Shown here one piece after another: positions 21,372 through 30,807 of a stretch of DNA of 64,000 bases. The stretch comes from Saccharomycopsis malanga. Its lineage: Eukaryota > Ascomycota > Saccharomycetes > Ascoideales > Saccharomycopsidaceae. The stretch covers positions 3,162,001 through 3,226,000 of the forward strand of contig CP025322.1 in NCBI GenBank assembly GCA_004014935.1, read 5' to 3'. A program made the position numbers and the translations under genes. Below the pieces are notes generated by a model, which did not search any database, was not told where the DNA came from, and saw only the letters and a list, made by a program, of their open reading frames with translations. Each line of letters opens with the position of its first letter. The first letter of the stretch is position 1.

Positions 21372-23826
21372 ATGCTTTCTGCGACAACAAGACCTGCGAT
21401 AAGAAGGTTGTTTGATAGGGCAGCTTTTGTAAGTAGCAGCTTGAAAAATTGGATACCAAGGTGATACTAACTGATTATAGACAAGAACGCTTGCAAATGG
21501 CAACATTTTGAATGTCGGGGTTCCTGACGAGTACAAGTCGCGGGCTCCTCCATACGAGAAGCTTGTGAACAAGCTCTCCAAGGTGAAAGAGATGTTGGAC
21601 AATGAGCCGTTGACATTGGCAGAAAAGATTCTTTACTCGCATTTGGTCGATCCAGAGGAGAGTTTGTCGAGCTTCAAATCAGTGAGCCAGATCAGAGGCC
21701 AGGAGTATTTGAAGCTCAATCCGGACAGAGTGGCTATGCAAGATGCGTCAGCCCAAATGGCACTTTTACAGTTCATGACATGTGGGATGCCCAACACCGC
21801 TGTTCCTGCCTCGATCCACTGTGACCATTTGATTGTGGGCAAGGATGGCGCAGAGAAAGACCTTGTGAGCTCCATCAGCACGAACAAGGAGGTGTTTGAC
21901 TTTTTGCAGAGCTGTGCGGAAAAGTATGGCATCCAGTTCTGGGGCCCGGGGTCTGGGATTATCCACCAGATTGTGTTGGAGAACTTCTCGACTCCTGGCT
22001 TGATGATGTTGGGCACCGACTCGCACACGCCTAATGCTGGCGGCTTGGGTGCTATTGCCATTGGTGTTGGTGGTGCGGATGCTGTGGATGCTTTGACTGG
22101 CACTCCGTGGGAGTTGAAGGCTCCCAAGATTCTAGGAGTCAAGTTGCGCGGCAGACTCAATGGCTGGGCGTCGCCTAAAGACGTGATCACCACTTTGGCT
22201 GGAATCTTGACCGTCAGAGGCGGCACGGGGTACATTGTAGAGTATTTTGGAGACGGTGTCCAAAGCTTGTCGTGCACTGGAATGGCCACCATTTGTAATA
22301 TGGGTGCAGAAATCGGCGCCACGACTTCCACCTTTCCATTCCAAAACGCACATTACGATTATTTGTATGCTACAAACCGTGGTCCTATTGCTGATGCCGC
22401 CCGAAACGTCAACGAGTACTATTCGTTCTTGACAGCCGACAAAAACGCAGTCTACGACAAGGTGATCGAGATTGATTTGGACACTTTGGAGCCGCATGTC
22501 AATGGTCCTTTCACCCCTGATTTGTCCACCAAGATCAGCGACTTTGGCTCGGCTGCCAAGCAGAACGGTTGGCCAGACCGCATTTCCGTGGGCTTGATAG
22601 GGTCCTGCACCAATTCCTCATACCAGGACATGACCAGAGCAGTTGAGTTGGTCAAACAAGCCAAAAACGCAGGCTTGCAACCTAAGATTCCCTTTTTCGT
22701 CACCCCTGGCTCAGAGCAGATCAGAGCCACCATGGAAAGAGACGGTTTGATAGACACGTTTGAGGAAAACGGCGCAACTGTGTTGGCCAACGCTTGTGGA
22801 CCTTGTATAGGACAGTGGGACCGCACAGACGTGCCTAAAACATCCTCTGAAACCAACGCCATCTTCACGTCTTTCAACAGAAACTTCCGTGCCCGTAATG
22901 ACGGCAACAGAAACACAATGAACTTCCTTACCTCTCCGGAAATTGTAACCGCCATGATATACTCGGGCGATGCTAGTTTCAATCCTATCACCGACTCCAT
23001 TCCTACAGACGACGGAAAACACTTCAAATTCTGCCCTCCTGTAGGCCACGACTTGCCTTCTGCTGGTTTCATCAAAGGAAGAGACCAGTTCTATCCCGTG
23101 ATGAATCCTCAGCCCCATCCCGAAGAACCTGTCTGTGTTTCCCCGGAATCGTCGCGTTTGCAGCTTCTAGAGCCTTTTGACGCCTGGAATGGCAACGAGT
23201 TGTCCACCACTGTTTTGTTGAAAGTCCAGGGCAAATGTACCACCGACCACATCTCTGCTGCTGGCGCCTGGTTGAAATACAAAGGCCATTTGGAAAACAT
23301 CTCCTACAACACATTGATAGGCGCCCAGAATCAAGAAACTGGCGAGGTCAATAAAGCTTACGACTTGGACGGAACCGCCTTCACAATTCCACAGCTTATG
23401 ATCAAATGGAAGCAAGACAACAGACCTTGGGTTGTTGTTGCTGAACATAACTACGGCGAAGGCTCGGCTAGAGAACATGCTGCTCTTTCTCCTAGATTCT
23501 TGGGCGGCAAGATCATCTTGGTGAAATCCTTTGCCAGAATCCACGAAACAAACTTGAAAAAACAAGGCATGTTGCCTCTCACTTTTGCCAATGAGGCTGA
23601 TTACGACAAGTTGTCGAGTGGCGACGTCTTGCAAACCTTAAACTTGAGGGAAATGGTCCACAAAGACGGCGACAATGGTGGTTATCTCGATGTCAACGTA
23701 ACCAAAAAGGATGGAAGCTCTTTTATTATCAAAACTAAGCACACCATGTCTAAAGACCAGGTAGAATTCTTCAAAGCAGGTTCAGCCATCAATTACATTG
23801 GTAATTTGAGAAGACAGAACTCTTAA
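21372..23826 (+). CDS. ACO1: mitochondrial aconitase (spliced)
   Basis: It interconverts citrate and isocitrate in the TCA cycle in the mitochondrial matrix, using a [4Fe-4S] cluster. Exon 1 (21372-21428) encodes MLSATTRPAIRRLFDRAAF. A 52-nt intron (21429-21480; GTAAGT donor, ATACTAAC branch, TATAG acceptor) follows, and exon 2 starts at 21481 with TRTLANGN. The spliced protein has 800 residues against 778 in S. cerevisiae. The arginine-rich, acid-free first residues form a mitochondrial presequence that the intron divides. Cluster cysteines lie in GSCTNSS (about 393) and ANACGPCIGQW (about 455-458), and the C-terminal swivel domain has NYGEGSAREHAA. Codon bias is strong, consistent with high expression. 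Confidence 0.97.
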
Positions 23827-23960
23827 ATAATTTGATACACAAGATGTTTTTGTATATTGGTGTGGATTGTATATAAATTGTATACATTCAATCCAACATT
23901 CATATATAGACTTTGAATAGAATTTTTTTCACTATACTTTGTAAAATAAGCGCCACGCTT
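23827..23960. terminator. ACO1 3' flank
   Basis: AT-rich sequence with TATATA-type efficiency-like elements (TATATAAATTG, CATATATAGAC) precedes the microsatellite. This is the likely 3'-end region of ACO1, assigned by composition only. Confidence 0.3.
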
Positions 23961-24196
<236 letters not shown>

Positions 24197-25103
24197 CCGC
24201 AGTTTGCTATTCATAACCAAATCTCATTACCACATGCACTCTATCGGTTGCCAGTAATTTACAGTGTCTATGAATCGCATACACTCTAATATACATAGGT
24301 AAGGTCTACAATAATAAAGTTGTTACATGCTGAGCTGTTTCATATTAAGATTGTTTCATATTAGTGGAGTATGATTAATAATGGCCGGCTAAACAAATAG
24401 GGCAGCACCTATACAGACAGGGCCCAGAAAAATATATATACGCTTTTTTATCCAAGCATCTAGTTAAGATACACTTACATATGGAACATTCTCTACTTTG
24501 AGATATTGCCCTCCAAACGTAATACCACTATGTGAAATATTCAAAACCCAAAAGCTGTCATGGTGAATATTGCTAAAGTTTGGTTATTTATAAAGCCAAT
24601 GAAACGAATTGCTGGTTTTCATAGTGCTGTTAACACTACCTAAGTATCCAACTGCCCTGGAAATATACAACCAATTCCTAACTATGCAAACACTATAGCA
24701 CCTAAATATTCTTAGGGAACTCGACTATATATTGAAACAACACCTTAAGCCTCTTTCTTGAAAAGTAAGCTTTACACCAACCAAGCACGTACACATCTTA
24801 CAAAGAATTTCCTTAGTGGGCTCCCACATTTCTTTAAAAGCAAATTAACAAAATAAGTAATATACAAAATGCTTGAGAGAAAACTAAAAACTAACGGGAG
24901 AGCCAAAATATAATCACCAAGCCCACTTATTCGATTCAACAGGAGTTTGTAAGAAACAAAAATAAGATGAATGTAACAGTAAATGAAAGTATAAAACAAA
25001 ATGAAAAGAAACAACTAAGAAAATTAATAAGAATTTGATAAAAATGAAGAAAAAATTAATGTCTCAATGCAATGTTATACAGAATAATACAGTACAGAGT
25101 CTT
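24197..25103. other. intergenic between ACO1 and NSR1 3' ends
   Basis: This is a convergent intergenic region of about 900 bp. No ORF with gene-like features, RNA gene or repeat was recognised. Confidence 0.4.
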
Positions 25104-26498
25104 TTAATCAAAAGTCTTTTTAGTACCCTTGAATTCAGCAGCTGGTTTTCTAGAAGGAGTACCAGAAGCAGATCTTTCTCTCCCGCCTCTAGCAGCACCT
25201 GGTCTAGGACCACGGTTTGGAGTACCTCTGTTGCCGCCGAAACTGTTGTTGTCTCTTGGAGGTCTTGGTGTAGAGTAGTCTAATCTGACTGGTCTGCCAT
25301 CAAGATATTCACCGTTCAAGGTTTCCAAAGCACTCTTAGCTTCTTCAACACTGGCAAATTGGACGTAACCAAAGCCCTTTGGTTGTTCGGTTTCTGGGTT
25401 GGTTGGAATTCTGGCACTGATCACTTGACCATACTCAGCAAAAGCTTCAGTCAAAGAGTCTCTGGTGGTTTGGAACGACAAGTTACCAACAAACAAAGTG
25501 TCAGATGGTTGAGATGGAACATCACCAAAAGTCTTAGCTCTTTGAGCAATCTTGTTGCCGGTTTGAGGTTTGGAAGAACTGAAATCAATGTTGATTGGTC
25601 TACCGTCAATCTCCTTGTCCTTGAACTCATCAAATGCCTTTTGAGCAGCTTCTCTGGATTCAAAGTCAACATAACCATAACCACGGGATTTACCAGTGGC
25701 TCTTTCCATGATAACTCTAGCAGCCAAAACACCTCCAGCAGATTCAAACTCTCTCTTCAACCATTCATCATCAACATTCCAAGACAATCTACCAATAAAC
25801 AAGGTGGTTGGTTCTGCAGGCCCCTTGGCTTTCTTGGTCTCTTTTTCTGGCTCCTCTTCAGCCTTACGTTTTTTAGAACTTTCGTCAGCACTGGATTCTT
25901 CAGATTCCTTGGTTTCTTTTTCAGATTCCTCAGCGTCAGAATCAGAGTCAGAATCGGAATCGGAATCAGAATCAGAGTCGGAATCAGAATCAGAATCAGA
26001 ACTGGAGTCAGAATCGGAACTGGATGAGGAACTAGATTCAGAAGATTCCTTCTTTGCTTCTTCGACCTTTTCTTCCTTCTTGGTTTCTTCCTCATCATCA
26101 CTGTCGGAATCACTGTCAGAATCACTGTCAGAACTGCTTTCGTCATCGCTATCAGACTTCTTAGCTGGAGATGGAGATTTGGTTTCTTTTTCTTCTTCTT
26201 CTTCTTCGTCAGAACTAGAATCGGAATCAGAACTGGAGTCGGAATCAGAACTGGAGCTAGATCCAGATTCAGAATCAGAGCTGGAACTGGAACTGGAGTC
26301 AGAGTCTGAATCAGAGTCTGAATCAGAATCAGAATCAGAATCAGAATCAGAATCAGAATCAGAATCAGAATCAGAGCTGGTAGTAGAGGCAGTTTCGGAT
26401 TCTTCCTTCTTTTTGTCTTCTACCTTCTTGACATCTTTAGCGGCTTTAGTTTTAGTTTGAGCCTTCACAGCCTTGGTCTTTGAGTCTTTCTTAGCCAT
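25104..26498 (-). CDS. NSR1: nucleolin-like protein Nsr1
   Basis: Nsr1 is a nucleolar protein for pre-rRNA processing and 40S assembly that also binds nuclear localisation signals. The 464-residue protein has the nucleolin layout. A lysine-rich start is followed by long acidic serine tracts (SDSDSD and SSSSSDSES runs, about 35-205, separated by KETK/EEE linkers). Two RRMs follow: RRM1 at about 231-305 with LFIGRLSW and [12 protein letters not shown]2 at about 330-405 with LFVGNLSF and [10 protein letters not shown] short Gly/Arg tail ([16 protein letters not shown]) ends it. The tail is shorter than the S. cerevisiae RGG region. The ATG at 26498 is unambiguous. The 6-bp GAATCA periodicity of the acidic region creates a long antisense ORF that is only a shadow. 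Confidence 0.96.
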   Translation of the reverse strand: MAKKDSKTKAVKAQTKTKAAKDVKKVEDKKKEESETASTTSSDSDSDSDSDSDSDSDSDSDSDSDSDSSSSSSSDSESGSSSSSDSDSSSDSDSSSDEEEEEEKETKSPSPAKKSDSDDESSSDSDSDSDSDSDDEEETKKEEKVEEAKKESSESSSSSSSDSDSSSDSDSDSDSDSDSDSDSDSDSDAEESEKETKESEESSADESSKKRKAEEEPEKETKKAKGPAEPTTLFIGRLSWNVDDEWLKREFESAGGVLAARVIMERATGKSRGYGYVDFESREAAQKAFDEFKDKEIDGRPINIDFSSSKPQTGNKIAQRAKTFGDVPSQPSDTLFVGNLSFQTTRDSLTEAFAEYGQVISARIPTNPETEQPKGFGYVQFASVEEAKSALETLNGEYLDGRPVRLDYSTPRPPRDNNSFGGNRGTPNRGPRPGAARGGRERSASGTPSRKPAAEFKGTKKTFD

Positions 26499-27328
26499 TG
26501 TTATTTGTTACTTGATAATTGCTACTAGATAGAATCCAATTGAAAATTTGGTAATCCTAAAATTAAAAAAAGCTGTTATAGTAAAAGAAGCCTAATCTCT
26601 CTTTTTATTAGGTGAAAAATTATCTGCAGTAAAAAAATTTTTTTTTCACTCCATCGCACTAATCCTGCAGATGCTTGCATATCATCTTCTGCCGGGTACT
26701 CTTTGGGCGATGCCCTCATTGCAGACCATGTGATGTGGTGTGGTTAGTGTTTTGGGGGTGTTGTTGAGGTATGGTAATTATGACTAATATTGGTGTAATA
26801 TATGACATATATGACATTATTTAGTATTGGAGATATGGTTAGAAGGGTTGATAGCGTATAAAATCATTATTATAAAATTAGAATTTAAGACTTATTAAGA
26901 ATGTAAGAGAGTTACATAAAAATTACTTGCAGACGTCTGGAGTTCCAAGTCCGAGTACAAGTGTATACTGATTAAAGCATTTATGGCTTGTTTCTTTTGT
27001 CAAGTTGTAAGTCCTATTAGCGGGTTTTTCGGTAGTATGAAAAAAGAAAGGTATATTTTTTGGGTTTGCGATAGTGAGAGTAAAGTAGAATATACTGATT
27101 ATTTATCTTAGGCAGTGTGTTCCGTCACTGATTGAATCACTAATTGTCTCTTAGTATGTTTAGTAGGTATACTAATGGTCATTGTCTAGCTAAAAGTTGG
27201 TTTTAATTTGGTTTTGAGAGATTTGCTGTATCAAAAATGTTGATTATAACGGACCGTCCCTGATAAAACAACCGTACAAAGCATGCTGAGTCGATCATGA
27301 TATTTTGAGTTTAGAAAAGTTGCTGTAT

Positions 27329-27334
27329 AACGTG
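27329..27334 (-). promoter_or_regulatory. CACGTT (Pho4-type) box, distal
   Basis: CCCACGTT is read on the minus strand, about 635 bp upstream of PHO84. CACGTT is the lower-affinity Pho4 site; use is inferred. Confidence 0.4.
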
Positions 27335-27737
27335 GGAAACACGGAACTGTGAAGAATAATAACTGGCTTAAAATGTAAGACCATGTTAATTCAACTCTAG
27401 GACCATTCCTGTATGGTGAATTGTCTATCATTGATGCCTAAAAGACTTGAAATGCAAACCCTTTTGAGATAAAAACGTTTTTTTGGCCGCTATAACGCCC
27501 AGGGGAATTCCAAAGGATAGCCCCCAATGTAAGGAATGGAAACCTGGTCTATTGTTGCTGCCATACTATGACCAGAATCCACAATATATTATCATTTAAA
27601 CAGAAGGCATTGGAGGCCTGCACTAATATGCACTAATATGCATGCTGGCAGTATATGCAAGGCATTTTTGGTTGCGTCCGCGGCATTTTGCAGGAGCCAT
27701 CAGGCTTGCTGGACCAATATATGAGAGCAAAAGTTCC

Positions 27738-27743
27738 CACGTT
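27738..27743 (+). promoter_or_regulatory. CACGTT (Pho4-type) box, proximal
   Basis: CCCACGTTTTT lies 224 bp upstream of the PHO84 ATG. CACGTT followed by T-rich sequence matches one of the two Pho4 site classes in S. cerevisiae PHO promoters. Confidence 0.5.
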
Positions 27744-27966
27744 TTTGAATATTTTCTGTTTTAGTTTAGAGCTCGTGTGAGCAGTTGATGTCAAGATGGG
27801 CGATTTTGAATTTACCACCTTATATTTACATGATCTAGTGAGCGTTGTGTGTGCAGGCGCCTTAGCTATACTTTAATATATATAAAGACTGTGCTGTCTT
27901 GACTTTTAGTGATGATTTTGTAGATATTCAGCAGTAAGCTTTACATTAAGAGTAATATTGTCAACA

Positions 27967-29631
27967 ATGTCTAACGAAGAAAACCTCACCAAGGGCGGCA
28001 ATGCTGCCTTCCACAACTATATCAATGATTTTGCAGATGTGACGGATCCAATGGAGAGAAGAAGATTAGCATTGGAGAAGATGGATAGTGAAGGATTTGG
28101 CTGGTCACAAGTCAAAATCATTATCATTGCAGGTGTTGGTTTTTTGACTGATGCCTATGATATTTTCGCTATCAATTTAGGTGTCACAATGCTAACACAT
28201 GTCTATTGGAATGGTGACATTCCTTCATCCACCGAAACGCTCTTGAAAGTGTCCACCTCGGTTGGAACAGTTATTGGACAAGTTGGTTTTGGTGCTATGG
28301 GCGATATCATTGGTAGAAAAGGCGTCTATGGCTTGGAGTTGATTGTTATGATATGTGCTACTATTGTTCAATGTGTTTTGGGTGATTCTCCTGCCGTGAA
28401 CTTTGTAGCCATTTTCACCTTTTGTAGAATCATCATGGGCATTGGTATTGGTGGCGATTATCCATTGTCTTCTATTATCACTTCTGAATTTTCTACCACG
28501 AAATGGAGAGGTGCCATTATGGGTGCGGTTTTTGCAAACCAAGGTTGGGGCCAACTTTTGGCTGGTCTTGTTGCTTTGATCTGTGTTGCTGGGTTCAAAG
28601 ACTCCTTGGACTCCACAGTATGTGGCGAAGCTTGTATTAGAGCTTGTGACAAAATGTGGAGAATCTTGATTGGTTTTGGCTGTGTTCCTGCTTGTGCTGC
28701 TTTATATTTCAGACTAACCATTCCTGAATCCCCTAGATACACCATGGATGTTGAACAAGATATTGACAAGGCTGCTGCCGATACCGGAAAGTTCACTTCT
28801 GGCGAAAATGGTGATGCTGATATCACCCAGATTGAGATCCTCAGAGCTACCGAAATCCAAGAAAACGAATCCTCAGCACCAGAAACTGCGTCGTTTGGTG
28901 ATTTCTGCAAACATTTCGGCCAATGGAAACACGGCAAGATCTTGCTTGGTACTGCTGGTTCTTGGTTCATGTTGGATGTTGCCTATTATGGATTGGGCTT
29001 AAACACCGCTACAATCCTCCAAGCCATTGGTTATGCTTCATCCCATAATGTTTATCAGAAACTCTACAACTCCGCTGCTGGTAACTTGATTTTGGTCTGT
29101 GCTGGCTCCATCCCTGGCTATTGGGTTTCTGTTGCTACGATCGACACCATTGGAAGAAAACCTATCCAAATTATGGGTTTTGCTGTCTTGACTGTCTTGT
29201 TGTGTGCCATTGGCTTTGGCTACCATAAACTCGGAGAAAACGGTCTTTTGGCTTTATACATCTTGGCCCAGTTCTTCCAAAACTTTGGTCCCAACACTAC
29301 CACTTTTGTCGTTCCTGGTGAATGTTTCCCTACAAAATACAGATCTTCTGCTCACGGTATCTCTGCGGCCTCTGGTAAAGTCGGTGCTATCATTGCGCAA
29401 ACTGCAATTGGAACCTTGGTTAATCGCGGCTGTTCCAAGGAGAACAAAAACTGCTTCTTGCCTCATGTGATGGAGATTTTCGCTGCTTTCATGTTGGTTG
29501 GTCTTTTCTGCTCAATGTTGATCCCAGAAACAAAAAGAAAGACTTTAGAACAGCTTGCCGAGGAGTTGCACGGTGAATCCGCTGGTAGCAATAACTCAAT
29601 GATGTCTTACGACAAAGAGCATTCGGTCTGA
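27967..29631 (+). CDS. PHO84: high-affinity phosphate:H+ symporter, Pho84 family
   Basis: This is a plasma-membrane proton-phosphate symporter of the major facilitator superfamily, normally induced by phosphate starvation. The 554-residue protein has 12 predicted membrane segments in two bundles, with MGDIIGRKGVYG after TM2 and GIGIGGDYPLSS in TM4 (near 157-168), the phosphate:H+ symporter signature. A central loop near 255-300 carries TIPESPRYT. The second half has the IDTIGRKPIQ loop and NFGPNTTTFVVPGECFPT. It is slightly shorter than S. cerevisiae Pho84 (587). An in-frame TTG at 27958 precedes the ATG at 27967, which gives the usual hydrophilic N terminus. CACGTT boxes upstream fit Pho4 control. 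Confidence 0.94.
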   Translation: MSNEENLTKGGNAAFHNYINDFADVTDPMERRRLALEKMDSEGFGWSQVKIIIIAGVGFLTDAYDIFAINLGVTMLTHVYWNGDIPSSTETLLKVSTSVGTVIGQVGFGAMGDIIGRKGVYGLELIVMICATIVQCVLGDSPAVNFVAIFTFCRIIMGIGIGGDYPLSSIITSEFSTTKWRGAIMGAVFANQGWGQLLAGLVALICVAGFKDSLDSTVCGEACIRACDKMWRILIGFGCVPACAALYFRLTIPESPRYTMDVEQDIDKAAADTGKFTSGENGDADITQIEILRATEIQENESSAPETASFGDFCKHFGQWKHGKILLGTAGSWFMLDVAYYGLGLNTATILQAIGYASSHNVYQKLYNSAAGNLILVCAGSIPGYWVSVATIDTIGRKPIQIMGFAVLTVLLCAIGFGYHKLGENGLLALYILAQFFQNFGPNTTTFVVPGECFPTKYRSSAHGISAASGKVGAIIAQTAIGTLVNRGCSKENKNCFLPHVMEIFAAFMLVGLFCSMLIPETKRKTLEQLAEELHGESAGSNNSMMSYDKEHSV

Positions 29632-30134
29632 CATATTTTCAAACACTGTAATCTACAATACCAAGTTTCAGGTTAAAGTTTGGTGTTTTCTCATATATTT
29701 AGTCATTATTCTCGTCATTTTTTCAGTTCATCTTATTTGCAGCTTTGGTCTGGTTTACTTTTTTTTTTTTCGTTTACTTTTACTTATTCAACCGGAATAG
29801 CACCAATAATCTTGTTTTACATATTTATACTTTGTAGTTCTGTGTACTAAAATGATATTTCATTTTACTCTATCACTATATTGCTTCAGTTCAGTCTGTA
29901 TAATGTTGGTATTAATCCTCGAAACACGCATTGTCATGCAGCACAGTACGTCATAGCGCATATAGGTTGCTCGATTAGCATGAAATTAGTTAGGATATAA
30001 CTACAATTGCCTGGTCTTTCATATATAAAAGATAACCCTTCTCATTTTAAATTTGCTGTAGCTGTAAAAAAATGTATTCAGCTTGGAAAAAAAAGAAAGA
30101 CGTCTATCTTTGTTCGTAGCATTGACTGTTCAAA
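29632..30134. other. intergenic, PHO84 3' side and promoter of the next ORF
   Basis: A T-rich PHO84 3' flank is followed by CATATATAAAAG (TATA-like, about 30020) 110 bp before the retropepsin-like ORF, and by TGCA/GCAT words near 29937-29951. Confidence 0.4.
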
Positions 30135-30620
30135 ATGACAGAAAACGGCCAAGACGGAGAGCCATTGCAAGATAATAACAATAAGACAATAAATCTTAAT
30201 GGATTCAAGACTAAGAATGCCTGTTATGAATTAACATTTTTGATCAATAACACACCTGTAAAGGCAATGGTTGATTCAGGGAGCACCGTGAATTGCGTCT
30301 CTACGGAGGTTATAGATAAATTACTATTGATCAATCCTTCTAAGACGGACAATGATATTGAAATCAGTTCGTTAGGGGATGTCTATTCAATCAATTCCTC
30401 CATAGCAGACAAAAACTCCAATGTAAAATATTATGCGACCCTCAAAATAAGTTTTGACGACCAAGAAAACAGTGGAAAGCTATGGAAAGAGAGCATTGAT
30501 GCAATAATGTTTGGTAAATTGGACAGATATGAAATGATCATAGGAATCCCGTTTCTCAAAAGCTATGGCAATCTCATTGATTGGACTACAGGGAAATTTT
30601 ACCCCTTTGGCAGAAGATGA
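30135..30620 (+). CDS. lone retropepsin-like aspartic protease domain
   Basis: This is a 161-residue ORF made almost only of one retroviral-type protease domain. The active-site motif is KAMVDSGSTVNCVS near 42-55, and the second conserved stretch, IIGIPFLKSYGNLIDWTTG near 134-152, is typical of Ty3/gypsy (Metaviridae) Pol proteases. No gag, reverse transcriptase, integrase or LTR is seen beside it, so it is either a fossil piece of such an element or a host gene derived from one. It is an open frame with a TATA-like sequence 110 bp upstream, which leans slightly toward a kept gene. Its activity and role are unknown. A decayed SINE follows within 10 bp. Confidence 0.7.
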   Translation: MTENGQDGEPLQDNNNKTINLNGFKTKNACYELTFLINNTPVKAMVDSGSTVNCVSTEVIDKLLLINPSKTDNDIEISSLGDVYSINSSIADKNSNVKYYATLKISFDDQENSGKLWKESIDAIMFGKLDRYEMIIGIPFLKSYGNLIDWTTGKFYPFGRR

Positions 30621-30625
30621 AGTTT

Positions 30626-30770
30626 TTACCTAAAAAGATCCCGGCTTCGAACCCGACTACGATGATGTCCAACTTGCCATCAATTGGGTTTTTTCCTGAC
30701 TGAGTTTCACCAGCTTCCTTTGACCATAGCGTGTATATACGAAACCGATATGTAATGAGCTAAAAATATA
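30626..30770 (+). mobile_element. decayed SINE copy, plus orientation
   Basis: A degraded box B (GGCTTCGAACCCGAC) is followed by CCATCAATTGGGTT, AGTTTCACCAGCTTCCTTTGACC and the 3' end AGCGTGTATATACGAAACCGATATG with TAATGAGC. The tail is lost. It overlaps the 3' flanks of the retropepsin-like ORF and COG4. Confidence 0.75.
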
Positions 30771-30807
30771 CAAATTTGAAAACAGTACTTTTATTGACAC
30801 ATAAAAA

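Larger units (their letters stand above)
26499..27966. promoter_or_regulatory. divergent NSR1-PHO84 promoter region
   Basis: This gene-free span of 1.47 kb separates two divergently transcribed genes. Near NSR1, GGTGAAAAATTA (26611-26622) and AAAAAAATTTTTTTTTC (about 26631-26647) resemble the RRPE element of ribosome-biogenesis promoters, and TGCAT words lie at 26670-26692. Near PHO84, a TGCACTAATA repeat and TGCATGC lie at 27619-27656. Two CACGTT boxes are listed separately. Confidence 0.5.

Noticed and set aside
25696-26460. 254-codon ORF on + strand opposite NSR1
   Set aside because: It is the antisense shadow of the NSR1 acidic serine repeats; composition is only S/E/L runs from the GAATCA periodicity.
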